Both the position numbers and the translations under genes were made by a program. The notes beneath the pieces were generated by a model. That model was not told the origin of the DNA, did no database searches, and saw nothing but the letters and a program-made list of their open reading frames with translations. From Dichotomocladium elegans (Eukaryota > Mucoromycota > Mucoromycetes > Mucorales > Lichtheimiaceae), in the NCBI GenBank assembly GCA_025716815.1, contig JAIXMN010000003.1:1-64000 (forward strand): a DNA stretch of 64,000 nucleotides. Reading direction: 5' to 3'. Positions 20,396 through 32,961 of this stretch are shown here, one piece after another. The stretch's first letter is position 1. Every line of letters begins with the position of its first letter.

Positions 20396-23300
20396 ATGGA
20401 CGCCAACAGTACCCAACAAAACGGTGAATGGTCAATGAACAAGCCGACTACAGCCAATCCATCCTCGTCTGCAACTGTAGGATACCTGCCTCATTCCAAT
20501 AATGGCGCGTCGTTCGATCCAACTTACATAACACACCTAATAGAATGCTGGTGGTGCCAAAGTAGCACCGGGTAGAAGCCATGAGGATTGGGAGAATGAC
20601 GTACTCACGCGCATTCTCCAAGTGACACTCAATGTAAGTCGTAGAAAAAAAAGAGAAAACGGAACCGTGGGTTGCTCTTTACGACGCGCAAAAAAAAAAT
20701 CGACCACCCTACCTCGAACCTCTGCCTCACCCTCTTTATAATACAGCCAGATACGGTATCTAAGCAAGGAAGATGCGTCTACCTTCGTGGTCTATCTTCA
20801 GAGCTGGAGGATGAAAATCGTATGGCATTCTAGACGCGCATGAGAAAAAAAAAGAGACCTAATGAAAACGGCGATTCTCATCTATAGAGCCAAAACCGTT
20901 CCGACTGAGCGAGACTTTACTCGACCGTGTCATCGTCGCTCGCCTCGAAATTGACCCGAATAACCTCAACCGCGATCAATATCCAGATGATATAGCCAAC
21001 GACTTACGAGTTCCGAAGTTTGATTATCTTCTGGATTGCTGGAAACGAGCGCATGAAATATATCGAAACACGTTGATACGAAGCAAGGTAATCAGAAGAA
21101 GGATGAGGAGGGGAAGTTGGAACTGATTCCAGCTATAAACAGAACCTAGACCCTCCAGTCCTCCAAAGACGGCTTCGCTTGTTCGCCGTGGTGAAAAAAT
21201 TCATTGTTTCCTACTCAGGTCTGAGTATCCAAATACCCGACCTGTTCCCGCAGATCGAAAGGTAAAACATAGAATCATACACAGAGCGATGGCTACGTGA
21301 CTCTTAACGGAAGCGCGAACTACCATAGCAATGGTGTACATAATGGAGTCGAGTTGCTCGCAGACCGTTTATTAGCAGAGCCAGATACGATTGAAGGATT
21401 ACCAGCGGATTATCTGACCGAGCTCGTAGAACGTTTTAAAGAGGATGAAGGACTGGACTCGGTAGGTACTAACCAAAATAATCTATGCGCAGAAGCTGAT
21501 AATACAAATGTCACAGATCATAGGGGCTGCTATGGTTATTATCTCCAATCGCCTCGACAAGATGACTATGCTAGATGATTATAAACCAAGCCTGAGAGTA
21601 AGTCAAACGATGATCCATTCATTCGGAAGTATTGCTCACATGCTGTTCTATATGAAAATCCAGGCATTAACATATCTCAGTGAAAACAAGACTATTGCTG
21701 CAATGGTATGATTAAATCTTGACGCTTTTATAGTAAACTTATTCACGCAACGCTTTCATACAGCTTACAAGTCTCCCGGAATTTGTTCCTGCTCATGCAG
21801 CTGCGAATAATATTGAGGACATATCACTTCTTGGTCCGTTCCTAGGTCTCTCGGGATATCCTGACAGGGCGGTATGTTCATTAGTTATATACAGTATGCT
21901 TAACGCTAACTATCCATTCTAGCCCAAGGTGGCCGAGAAGTTTTTCACAAATGCCGAGGAACGCTACTCCGCGGACATTGAATCTTGCATGAACGGGATT
22001 CGAGGAACTGTCCATAATATCCAGGTCTGTCATCCACAAGACCAAGTTTAGAGGGGACGAGATCGCTGATATGTTATTCCATGCATCCATCTTTAGCGTA
22101 CCATGTTTGGGGTACTCAACAACATTGTCCGGTCGAGCCCCGAAGCACGGAAAAGCACGCTTGCTTATTTTGGACATGTTCTCAGACTGAACGTGAAACG
22201 TGGACAGATGCAAGTGGACCCACAGACCGTCTCGAGCGAAGGATTTATGCAAAACATCTCGGCGATTTTAATCAGCTTTAGCGGACCATTCTTAGACGTC
22301 AAGGCATCCAAGATTGATAAAATTGATCCAGATTATTTATGGACTTCGAGACAATTGGATCTCACGGAGGATACAAAAATTACTGCGGATCAGGTGCAGT
22401 CGGATGCGCGTTATAAGAACAGACAAGTGAAAGGTGAGAGCCAAATTGAGCTTGCGAGAGAGTATGCCATTTACAGAGGTCGTCTGCATAGACCATAATT
22501 TTATTACAGAGATTTTCTATCTAACTCTGGCATCGTTGCACTATGGCACCATCCGGGCTTTTGTTTACTACAACGAGCTCAAGAAAGAACATGCGGAGCT
22601 TAAGCGACAGATGGAACGGATGGAGCAAGATCTTTCTCGTTTAGGCCCTGTAAGTTAATCGGATAAGAGTGTATATTTTGTCCTTGTGTATGCTCATCTG
22701 TCGTCTACCTATGTAGTCACCTATGCAGGAATACATGATGAACCGCTTCAAAGTAAGGTTGAGTGCCTCTCAATAGGTCCATCACGCTAAAAAGGGTTTA
22801 CAAAAAGGCGCGACTTGAGGTGATGACCATGCAAAAGTATGCATTTGAGGCTATGTTGATGGATGAAGAATTCTTGTCCGAGACCATGCGATTTTACAAT
22901 CTTGTCATGTCATGGTTGATCCGAATTGTTGACCCGCAGCACATGCATCCCTGGTCAATGGTGACTCTCCCACTTCCCAAGGAGGTGCCGGAATCCTTTG
23001 CTTTGCTGCCTGAATGGATCATTGAAGACGTGGTCGAGTTTTTCGTCTTCCTCGGAAAGTAAGTTAATGCAATGGAAAAAGAAATATTTGCTAACTCGAG
23101 CAATAGATACTGCTATCATATGAATGTTTTCCGGAGCAACTCTCAAGAACAGCTTGTGACATTCATTATAACCTTCCTACGAAATACTAGATATATTAAC
23201 AATCCCCATTTGAAGGCTAAACTCGTTGAGGTAATATTGGGCAAAGAGCAGTTCGAATCTAGGAAATGAATGCAGCTGCGTGCTCATTGTAACTGCCTAG

Positions 23301-24827
23301 ATTCTGTTCTTTTTCACGTATCCCATCGCTAAGGGTGCACCTGGTGAGCTTGAGCCAATGCTCAACTCACATCCGCTTGCTCTGAAACACCTGGTTCCGT
23401 CGCTGATGAATTTCTACGTTGGTTAGTCAATGAAAAGATAAGGAAATGATATCCCAGTTATTGTGCTGACGGGGAACACATTAAATCGACGAACGGCGTC
23501 AGAGGTTGAGCAGACTGGTGCTAGCTCGCAGTTCTATGACAAGTTCAACATTCGATACAACATCAGTCATGTTATGAAAACCGTCTGGAGCCATCCTGGG
23601 CATCGTGCAAAGCTTCGGGAGGAGAGCCAGTACGTGTGCGAGTTATTTGAGCAGGAAATTCGGCAGATACCTAACTACATCCATAGGAACCGCAATTCTT
23701 TTACACGCTTTGTGAATATGCTTATGAACGACGTGACATATCTTCTGGACGAGAGCCTCAGCAAACTCACGGAGATTCATCAAATTCAAGTGGAGATGGA
23801 CGATAAGGCCAGCTGGGAAGCACTTCCGCAAGTAAGATAGACAGATCGAGACATTGTGCGCATGACTAAAGCATGAGCCTACAGCAACAACGCCAAGAAC
23901 GAGAGGGGGCTTTACGTGGACTAGAGAACCAGGCGCGGTCATACGTTGCGCTGGGAAATGAAACTGTCCACATGCTTCAATACCTCTCGGCAGAAGCGGT
24001 TGAACCATTTATGGCCGCAGAAGTTGTGGATCGATTGGCAGCCATGTTAAATTACAACCTTGCTCAACTCGTGGGGCCCAAATGCACGGAGCTCAAGGTC
24101 AGTGTGCCGGGGTGGGGATGTCTCATTTGCTAAGCGATCAATCCAAGGACTCAACAGCCGAACTATTGACAACACACAGGTTAGAAACCGCGAAAAATAC
24201 TACTTTCAGCCGAAAGTGCTTCTCTCGGAAATTATCGATATCTACTTGCACTTGAGTTGCCCACAGTTTGTAGAAGCAGTTGCACGGGACAGCCGATCAT
24301 ACCAAAAGGAATACTTCTCTAAAGCGGCATCGATTCTCCTGAAGCAGCGTATGAAGCATATTGATGAGGTTGCTGCGCTAGAAGCGTTTGTCAACCAAGT
24401 AGAGGAGGCTAAAGAACTGGGGCTACTCGAAGAAGAAGAGCTGGGCGAAGTGCCTGACGAGTTTCTGGGTAAAGCAAAAGAATCATCAGGGGTGGGAACG
24501 CCTATGGTGTTTGAGAGGATATATAATGTGACAAAGGGACTGACAAGACGGCACTCAATAGATCCGATTATGTCCGGTGTCATGGTAGACCCGGTGATCT
24601 TGCCTACTTCCAATACGATCGTGGACCGTAAATCGATCAGTGCTCATTTGTTGAGTGATCCACGTGATCCTTACAGTCGCGAGCATCTCACTATGGACAT
24701 GGTTGTTCCAGGTAAAACACGCGATAAATTGCGCGAGGAAGGATGCATTACAATTACACTAACCGCATTGGACACTCTTGAAATTAGCCACCGAACTCAA
24801 GATGAGAATTCAGCAGTGGAAACTTGA
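20396..24827 (+). CDS. UFD2: Ubiquitin conjugation factor E4 (Ufd2), U-box ligase
   Basis: A multi-exon gene. The start ATG at 20396 leads through very short exons to NAGGAKVAPGRSHEDWENDV and LSETLLDRVIVARLE (20885-20940). The Ufd2 core is spread over many exons, for example FVPAHAAANNIEDISLLGPF (about 21785), RTMFGVLNNIVRSSPEARK (about 22097) and YLWTSRQLDL (about 22335). The C-terminal U-box is at about 24555-24730: DPIMSGVMVDPVILPTSNT, then DRKSISAHLLSDPRDPYSRE. Family knowledge: Ufd2 extends ubiquitin chains on pre-ubiquitinated substrates with Cdc48. An acidic Glu-rich loop (about 24400-24450) precedes the U-box. Introns of 50-80 nt are confirmed at several places by frame continuity, though the exact N-terminal exons (20396-20640) are less certain. 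Confidence 0.92.
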
Positions 24828-25221
24828 GCAGAAAAAGAAGCGACAGAACCAAATGCATACCTAGTAATTGGTTGTAATGTAGTGCATGGTAACTCAGACG
24901 AAGAAGGAAATCTCTCATTGTTACTTGAACAAGTCAAATAAAGAAAGGATGGGAATCACGATGCGGCCAGATAGAGGGTTACTTAATTTTCCAAAATTAT
25001 CCGCCGCCATAGCCTTCAACTTACCACAGGCCCATATCCGACATCGGCGCTCTTGGACAATTATTATGCGGTCCTCACGCTTAAAGATTTCTGGGCGCGA
25101 GTCGATTATTTCTGTGATCCGGGCGACTTTGATTTTATGTAATAGTATAAGAAAGGGGATGGGTAGGGGAAAATAAAGTAGATGTGGTACAACAATAAGA
25201 AGTGGAGGCCTACAGCGACTG
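24828..25221. other. Convergent intergenic region UFD2 / Rho GTPase
   Basis: 394 bases between the stop codons of the two facing genes. AT-rich, with AATAAA-like strings (about 24938 and 25173) that could serve as poly-A signals on the plus strand. No gene seen. Confidence 0.5.
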
Positions 25222-26287
25222 CTAAAGGAGCACGCAGAAGGATCTGATACGTTTTGGCATGGTTGCTTTAACTGCGAGGTCAAACACTTCTGGGACATTG
25301 TCGTTCAGTTTTGCCGAGCATTCCACATATGCTCTTGCTCTAATTGCATCGGCCATGGCACGTCCCTACCGATATCGGTGTTGTGAATATACATATATAC
25401 CTTTTTCATTCGCACCATCGTAATATGAATAGAAACCCGCACCTGTGCATAAGACACTGTTGTCATCCCTCTTGACTGAAGTTGCTGCAGCGTTTTAGAA
25501 TCGTTTCGTAGATCTTTTTTGCACCCCACCAGGAAGAATGGCATTTTTGGACCGCAATGGTATTGCACTTCCGGCAGCCACTAAAAGGGGGGGGGAACAG
25601 ACTGTATGAACATATACGTTGTGCACCGGCTCCGCGCAAACACACTACCGCTTTCTCCCACCTGCGGTCCCAGGGGCCGGCCAAGGGCACACACAGAAAC
25701 AAAAGCGAGCATGAAATCCGCTCCCCCCTCCTCTTTAGAGACTCAGCGTACCTTTTCAGGAATGTTCCCCAGTGTTTCGGGATCACCAATCGAGAAAGCA
25801 ATCAGGATCACGTCCGAATCGGGATAAGCCAGTGTTCTCAAACGGTCAAAGGTCTCTTGGCCTATGAAATAATTTAGAGTGCGCAAAAACGAACGAGAGC
25901 GAGAGAAGAGAAAGAAACATCTTCCCTTCGCTCTACGGTTTGACTTGATGACGGACCTGCAGTATCCCAGAGAGAGAGGTGAACTTCGCGTCCGTCGACT
26001 CGGATAGGTTTGACATAACTTTCAAAGACTGTTGGGATATGCTAGTATGCCAAAAAAAAAAACAAAAAACAAAAGCAAAAAAGAAGTAAGAAAAAGACCG
26101 GTTCTTTTTTAATTTTTTGGCGGGCTATGTAGTGAAGAAGTAAAGGGGGGGTGGTTCTCTTTTATGGTTGGAAAAAGGTTCAGACCTCCTCTGGGAATCG
26201 ATTCTGAGAATATACAATCAGGAGACAAGTTTTGCCGCAAGCGCCATCGCCGACGATGACGAGTTGCCTTCGAAGGGGTTTCGACAT
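25222..26287 (-). CDS. Rho-family small GTPase
   Basis: Five exons join in phase: 26287-26186, 26041-25957, 25861-25752, 25580-25443 and 25365-25222, giving 192 residues, a normal Rho length. Motifs are the P-loop GDGACGKT, switch [10 protein letters not shown], switch [15 protein letters not shown], the Rho-type VGCKKDLR (NKxD position with Cys-Lys for Asn), ECSAK, and the C-terminal CAAX box CVLL, which predicts geranylgeranylation. It should act in polarity, actin or cell-wall signalling. Compared with Rho1 it reads [11 protein letters not shown] where FPEVYxPTVFEN is usual, so it may be a diverged Rho1/RhoA paralogue. The first donor is GTCTGA, not the usual GTAAG/GTATG. A telomere-repeat-like box lies about 190 bases upstream of the start. 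Confidence 0.9.
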
Positions 26288-26479
26288 GCGGGTACGAGAG
26301 AGAGAGAGAAAAAAAAGAAGGTTAAGCGAAGAAGAGAAAGAAAAAAAAAAGAGAGAGAGAGAGATACAACGTATGCGTGTATTTTTCATGCTCTATGTGA
26401 GATAGGTGGAGTACTAGTGTCCGCTTTGCTCCACTGCTAAGCCAGACTACCTATAATAGGCAGTGGCGCAGGTAACGGA

Positions 26480-26492
26480 TTAGGGTTAGGTT
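26480..26492 (+). promoter_or_regulatory. Telo-box-like motif upstream of the Rho gene
   Basis: The sequence ttagggttaggtt gives nearly two units of TTAGGG in the 258-base gap between the Rho start (26287, minus) and the arrestin-like stop (26546, minus). Telo-box motifs bind Myb/TRF-type factors in fungal and plant promoters. A role here is inference from position. Confidence 0.35.
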
Positions 26493-26545
26493 TATTATTT
26501 TGCAGCAATGCGTGGCAAATCAACCTGCTTGTTGTTGACAGGGTT

Positions 26546-27915
26546 TTATTCCACCAAGTGCATTGGCATGATGGCACGGGCGCTGGTAGCGCATAGTGTT
26601 TCTAGATAGGGTGATGACGGGGTGTATATGGGCGGACCTTGCAGGAGGAGACGGTCGTGCCGAACCTGAGATGAATGGTAGGCAGGTAACCTGGAGTCGT
26701 CGACCGCAGGATTAGCGATTGGAGCTGAACCGGCAAGCACCATATCGGTCTGGAAACGGATGGTTCTTCTACACCGCACAAGGGTACTGGAGGTTTGTGA
26801 TTTGGCCGGAAAGCTGATGACGATGGTGACGGTGACGATGTGGTCAATGGTATAATACGGCGCATACGTCGCAGAAGGGACAAGATATGACGGGATGGTG
26901 AAGGTATAGGCGCCGTGCCAGGGTTTGTTGACCGGTATCCGTGGATGCTGGCGATGGTGACTGGATGCGGTTAGTCTGTGCTGGATGGTTGAGCCGTAGC
27001 AGCAGTCCATGACCCGATGGCGTTCTGTCCACTCAAGATATGTATTCTCGAGAACGAGGCCCCGTATATGAGGCGCAAGCCCTAGGGTCATATGGAGTGG
27101 CTGGCCAGCGACAGCTTTTTCGATGATGATGTGATACTGACACCAGTGCGTGAATTGTTTGAGCGAGTCAATTACACCCACTACATTGTCTCCGCTCATG
27201 AGCTGCGCATCTTCTCGGCCACCTAGTGGTGATGCGTAGGCAAGCGTGAGCGGCATGGTAAATTTGGTCGTGCGAGGGTTCTTGTGGCGGCTACGGACAG
27301 GATTGGTGACCATCGTAGCGGTCAAGGCATAAGCGACCGTCGCTTCGGAGGACTCAACGGTGGCGGGAAGCTGGGGTGGTAACGGGAATTCGAAACTACA
27401 GCGGCTCGTCCCGGGTGAAAGTAAGAGACTGTTTGTGCTGGCGGCTGTAGGAAAGAGCGATAATGACTGATGTGCTATTTGCTGGGTCGCCGTCTTGGTT
27501 TTTCGCTTATTCTCTGCAATTGCCCCCAATGGTTAACTAAGGACATGTCATGGAAGAGACAAGAGAGATACTAAGCGTTACCTGTCATCCACGAAAGTGT
27601 GAGGTGTCCTTCAAATAGGAGCTCGAGGGAAGCGAGTGTGTACGACCGGTGAGCTGACATAATAGCCACAGAACCACGCAGGACCGAGTTGCCGTCAGGA
27701 CCGACGAGGTATACCATCGGTTCCAGGAGCTGGATGCTTATACTTGGACCTTTGTCTGAATTATACATGTGCATGCTTAGGAATCAAGTCTGCTGTCGAG
27801 CATCTCACTTGTCTCCCCAAAACATAGGATGATGAAGAAGAGCCGGAAGGGGTCGATATTTATCTGATCCACCTACCATTGTCCCATCGCGGTAAAATCG
27901 AATTCCGAACAGCAT
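26546..27915 (-). CDS. Arrestin-fold (ART/alpha-arrestin-like) protein
   Basis: Three exons join in phase: 27915-27809, 27775-27582 and 27513-26546, giving 422 residues. The second exon starts the arrestin-N-like strand pattern (SISIQLLEPMVYLVGPDG, then LRGSVAIMS, LASLELLFEGHLTLSW). Exon 3 carries the arrestin-C-like part: YALTATMV, FTMPLTLAYASPLGG, VENTYLEW-like LVLENTYLEWTERHR, and alternating beta strands. A late DSRLPAY sequence resembles an L/PPxY motif used by alpha-arrestins to recruit Rsp5/Nedd4 ligases. A role as ubiquitin-ligase adaptor in transporter endocytosis is inferred from the fold. A second acceptor 20 bases into exon 2 exists, but it breaks the frame. The start ATG 27915 is the first in frame; upstream exons cannot be excluded. 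Confidence 0.7.
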
Positions 27916-29217
27916 CCAGCAGGGTCTTTGAACGGTCCCCGGCTATTGGTTTTGGCAAAAATTAGGGACTTTCGGATTCAATGGTTGAAGTACCGCTTCT
28001 TTTTGTTTCATATTCATCATTCTTTTAATGGAAGTGTGTGTGTGCTGTTTCATTGGGGGGAATTGCCCGCCATAGGAGGGATCATCGTGAAACATCAAGC
28101 TCTGTGTGTGGCGCACTCAAGGTTCTGCTCATGCCAGATACCAGTAACTGCACACCGATTCTCTGGAACTTTCGCGAGGTAATCGAAGGCGCCATATCTG
28201 CAGAATTTGGTTTGATTTAGTCACGTACATGCATTTACCAACCTGAACTACAGACACAGCATGCAGAACAAACAGCCAGGTTGGACCGTGCTAAGGAACG
28301 ATGATAAATAAGGAGAAGGAGCATGGATAAGCCCTTTGAGAAGAGTCTGCCATACAAACTGAGCGGGCTGGGCCATGTCAGCGGCAGTCGGCACCAGAAA
28401 GCAAGAGAAGACATGTGCGAAAAAGGCCGCAGCAAACAGTTCATTATTGCTACCCGACTAACGGTTCTTTTTAAGATCTTTGTTACGCTAAGCCTAACTA
28501 TTCTACAAACAAAAATCCACGGCGGCAATCTAATCTGAAACCGCGCTGCCTCATTCACTTACCCAGTCGGCATCTTGGATGGCTGCTAAGGGAATGCAGT
28601 GCACCATCGTGTAGTATGCGGGAGGATAGCACGTTATGATTACCAAAATGAAAGAAAAAAAATCATGTTATGTTTAAGGATCGCTCGAACATAGGTCGTC
28701 CAAGTGCCGCTGTTCCATGCAAGCAAGGAATTTATTGTATTCATTTACCGGCAATGTCATGAAATAATGCATCGCATTGAATCGAACATCCTATCGTCTA
28801 CTGATAACACCTTCTCTTCCTGGAGAGAAACTATGAACTTCAAGAAGTAGTATACAGTTCTGAATCCCTTCGTTATGGATCTCCCGGTCCGGAATACCCG
28901 TCTAGGCACGTCAGAGGCCCTTGATGGATCCGTGCCGGTTATTAGTTTTGGCAGAAATAGTCGATGGTGCATCATGAACTGGTCTCGCGTTCATGCTGGG
29001 CTGGAAGTCTAGCGAAAACATCCTAATAGAATATCACAGTGCGTGCATCGATGTATCCTATTGCCAGGTGACGGTAGCCCTATCTAGAAATACCTTGGCA
29101 ATGTTTCCTCTTCAAGCATTCCATACAAAAAGTGAAAAAAAACCATCGTAAGCAAAAAGTTAGCATTTATCGCGACCGAACTTTCATGGTCTAGTCCTTT
29201 TAACACTGCAAGGAATT
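27916..29217. other. 1.3-kb intergenic region, no gene recognised
   Basis: This lies between the arrestin-like start and the methyltransferase stop, both on the minus strand. Short frames exist on both strands (for example 28235-28558 minus, 28757-28975 minus), but they are Cys/Leu/Ser-rich without domain logic. It includes G- and GT-rich patches near 28035-28070. It probably contains the arrestin-like promoter. Confidence 0.45.
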
Positions 29218-30404
29218 TCACGATCGGGTATACAAATAATAGCGGTAGCGGACGAGGCCCTCCTCCTCGACCTTCTTCGTCTCGGTCACTCTCTGCGGAT
29301 GCAGACCAAGTTTTTTCATGGTCTCTTCAAAGACATTAACCTCGTTTGTATGTGTGGGTCGCAGAGGTATCATGAAGTGAAACTCGTTTTCCATCAGCTT
29401 GTCGACAGCGATTGGTAAATATTGCGCATGTTCCATTTCGTATAGCAAGTCGCTTGCAATTACAACGTCGAATGTCCGACCCTTCCATTCCGGTGCCTCA
29501 TCCTTTGCTACCTTGATGAAATCAAGCTCAAGGATGCGGGCATTTGACTCGTTGAGAGCGACATTGGTGGTGACGTTGGACAAGACGGATTGGTGGTAGT
29601 CAGTCATGATTAACTCGGCCGCTCCGAGTTTGTCGCAAGCCAAACCCACAAGACCTGTGCCTGTACCGAGCTCGAGGACACTGCGACTAGCCATATCAGG
29701 AATCAGTTTCTGTTGAATCAGTTTCCTGCAGCGAGTGCGGCGGTGAGTGTGAAATCTTTTTTTATGGTCCCGAACAATGCCCTTACTTTGCTAGTAGTGG
29801 TGCAGCGCCCCACGTCTTGAAGCCAATGTCGTTCCCTACATAGGCCGGTTCATGCAGCTTGATCCCAATTTCTTGACGATCGCCATTCCCATCAAGGTAA
29901 GCAATATGCCATGTACGAGTGATTGCCCCCGCAGCTTTGAGAAACCAGAAAAAAAAAAGAGTGATCAGCCACCGAAGAGGCCCCTGGTTTATACATACAA
30001 TCCGCCTCATCGCCCTTTCTTCTCTGCCCTTTACCTCCTCGACCAGCCAAGTGGGCAATCAGCCGAGCTGCCTTTTCAATACGGTCGTCATCGGAAGTGA
30101 GATCGCCCGCAACAATCTTGACTAACGTCTGATTAGCGATCTTGTTTGCCTTCTGCAAATAAAACCCCGTCATTTGGTGGTGAGTGCTCCCTTCCTCCTC
30201 CTCCTCCTCGTCTTCCAACGGCGCACCGGCCTCAAGATCGATGGCTGTATAGCAATCATACGACCATTGAACAAGTGCGTCTATGAGGGCTAGGGTGGAA
30301 TCCATTTCTTGCTCATAAGATCGCTGCTGCTTCGCCAGGATATGGATTTGGTGCACTTGGACCTCAAGCGAATCGAGGATTTCTTGGGGCTTCAATCCTT
30401 CCAT
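29218..30404 (-). CDS. Class I SAM-dependent protein methyltransferase (METTL21/EFM-type)
   Basis: Three exons join in phase: 30404-30044, 29934-29787 and 29725-29218, giving 338 residues. The C-terminal half is a Rossmann methyltransferase of the protein-lysine (METTL21/FAM86/EFM) group. It shows DIGFKTWGAAPLLAKKL before motif I, motif I VLELGTGTGLVGLACDKLGA, motif II IMTDY, then FDVVIASDLLYEMEHAQYL, which replaces the usual (D/N)PPF/Y-type motif with ASDLLY as in this family. The N-terminal 120 residues are helical and acidic (a Glu run near 30195-30215) and resemble the extra N-terminal module of fungal EFM2/EFM3 proteins that methylate translation elongation factor 2. Assignment to EFM2 or EFM3 would need a search. 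It lies in tandem with the downstream-read PhoD-like gene, 257 bases apart. Confidence 0.8.
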
Positions 30405-30660
30405 TGTATGTTTATGTTGTTATCGGTCCAAACAGAAGCTCTGGCAAATCAATCCCTGGAAGGGAGATCGGGGAGGGAGGAGGGGAAAATAAATGTGCAT
30501 CCTTCATCCTTCAGACTCGCCCTTTTTTTTTCCATCTCCTTGATCGGATCGCCGCCTGAATTGAATGCACCACACACTTCTTTGAGCAAAAAGAAAGACA
30601 AATATTGCAGATGGAATGTATCTGGTATTGTAATGGTTGTTTATTGAGGGACCATAAACA

Positions 30661-32961
30661 TTAGCAATATGGCTTAATAAATCCGCCAGGACCAAGAGAG
30701 TTATCAATTCGCATTGACTGGAGCAACTGCTCCTTATTGGACAAAGCGATACGGGTTCCTGCTTCACCAAACACCAGCCTCGGTACATCTACCAAGTACC
30801 CAAGGGTTCCTTTTTTGCCAGCCTCCTTCTCGGCTTGGATCCAGAAATTGATTTTACCCGTTTCCTCATCATAATACCCAGCGCAATAGTTTCGTGCGCC
30901 CATCAGCTTCTTGTTTTGGCGCTGCGCAGATGGGTGTATGATAAGTCTTCTTGATTACTCACTCGACCAAGAAGAAAAAGGCGCTTACCTGGTTTCCGTT
31001 AGGCGAGAATTTGAAGAGGTTGTACATCTTCTCCTCCACGTTACCATTGAAGGTGATATAGGACGATTGATTATTGAGAATAGTAAGTAGTGTTTGTGGT
31101 GGCGGAACATTGACGATCGCACTGGAGATGATTTGAACCATTAGGAAAGGATCACCCTCTTCCTTTTCCTTCATATCTTTGGAATATAATCGGCCGGTGC
31201 CGCAGCAATGTACCTATAACCATTGACATTATGAGGCCGGAGCTGTCCACTTTTGTAAATAAAAAAGACCTACATCCCCACCCAAGAAGGAGACGCGGAC
31301 GGATTTTTCTCTTGCAAAGATTTGAAGTTTCTCGATAAATCGCTTTCGCTCGATCAAATGATTGCCCGCAGTCCAATCTGGAATTTATATGTCAGTTAGT
31401 TTCGTGGGTGCGTAACATGCGCATGCCCTCCCCCCTACCTCCCAGTGGGTGAAGGGAGGTAAGTCTTGGGCGTATAACATACGATCGTTCATGTCGTCCA
31501 GCAGTTCGGGATCGCCGTTCCATTTATTCAGCGATCCACTCACCACATTGCCAAGAGCTCCCGTTTTGCCGACAAGAGTTGCCAAGTTGAACGACGAGGC
31601 TCCTTCCATCGCATTCTCGAACAAGGTGAGCCGAGGATAAATCAGCGGAACACCCGTCATGATAAGCAGATGCTTAACCGTCGGAGGCATGGTGCGATAA
31701 AGTTCATCAAAGATAGTAATGTATGAGGACGGCCGGCAGACATCGAATTTTGTGCGTTCGCCGCGGCAATCGAGAGCTACGATGCCAATATCAGGACCGA
31801 GCGTAGTGACGATGTGGTTGCAAGTTGGGATGGAGCCCGGAAGCATGCCGTGCTGTCTGGCAAGTGTCATCGTTGTATGCTGTTGGAATAGATAGTAGAA
31901 GCGGCATGCATTGGCAAAGAGCACTAACAGTGGGACCGTTAGGATTTCGAGGTTGTACAAAGCGAACTTGCGCATGTTGATAAGCAGCGTTTTTTACCTT
32001 GAAAGCATTCTGCTCCTTGCATATCAGCTGGATACGATCCATAACCGTCGATGATGTCCTAAACGTTGCGGATTTTCTGTCATTCAAAGCTGTCTGCGTG
32101 CTTTTCCCATTCTCTCATTCTTACATGATCGTCCCACATGTTGATAGAAGGAATAGTTGCATATGCTTGTGCAACTGGGGCCCTACATTTGAATCTGTCG
32201 GGAAAAGAGATGAAGGGTGAGCTCAAGGCTTAGCGGATTTACGGGTGTACAAAAGGAGTAGTGGTGATAGAAAGCGCTGCATGTGCGTTGTACGTATACG
32301 TATGAATAATAATAAAAAAAGTACTTTACCCAAAGTTCTTGACATAATTCCAGAAGAAAAAGAACTCAAAACCCTCAAGCATACTCTGGGGCATCTCCAT
32401 GGCAAGTCGCTTCTGTGGAACGATTTCATTTCTCCAGGGCTCCATAAAATCTTCCTTCATCATTCGGTCTTGATACAGCTGGTCGCCACCTCCGAGCAAC
32501 ACGTGAAAGGGCGCGACGGCGTGGCGATCAAGGACATCTTCCCACAAGAGTGTCTCGCCAAAGGTCTTTTTGGTTTCCTCGGGAATATCAGAAAATCCGC
32601 TACATGAGTAGAACATGAAGCGCATAGACTCAAGGTAACTCGGGACGTGGAAGCTGTAGCTAAGGTCGTCCCAGGCATATTTGATTTCTTGACCTTCGTC
32701 CGACAAAGGTATCAGGAGCTCGTAGCGCCAAAAGTGGTACAGGTCGCGGTATACGTCGAGGAGTTCGCCCTGGCTCTGGAGTGTCTGGCCATTTCCAAGC
32801 TCGACAATGAGTGGTGGTGCTTCTCTGTCTGTCGCAACTATCAGGCACGAGGCGCGGTAGGTCCGCCGAGCATAGTCAATGCCAATGTACCGCAACAACG
32901 GACCGCACACAACCCGGTCAGGGTTGAGACTCATATTTCTGAACTCTTCGGTAAGAAGCAT
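30661..32961 (-). CDS. PhoD-like metallophosphatase-domain protein
   Basis: A multi-exon gene on the minus strand. Exon 1 (32961-about 32331) contains YSCSGFSD and HVLLGGGDQLYQDRM, a metallophosphoesterase-type GGDQxY block. A following exon reads IPSINMWDDH, then after a phase-keeping intron DIIDGYGSYP, rebuilding the NMWDDHDIxDGYGSYP signature of fungal PhoD-like phosphatases. A later exon (about 31960-31380) has DIGIVALDCRGERT and LLIMTGVPLIYPRL. Next come RVSFLGGDVHCCGTGRL (GDVHC metal site, about 31290-31190) and the C-terminal GARNYCAGYYDEETGKINFW up to the stop at 30661. Fungal members are predicted metal-dependent phosphodiesterases or phosphatases; no substrate is assigned. The ATG at 32961 is the first in frame, but the family often has a longer N-terminus, so an upstream exon may be missed. 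Confidence 0.85.

Noticed and set aside
28138..28220. Short coding-like frame starting MPDTSNCTPILWNFRE
   Set aside because: Only about 27 codons, no convincing exon partners on either side.
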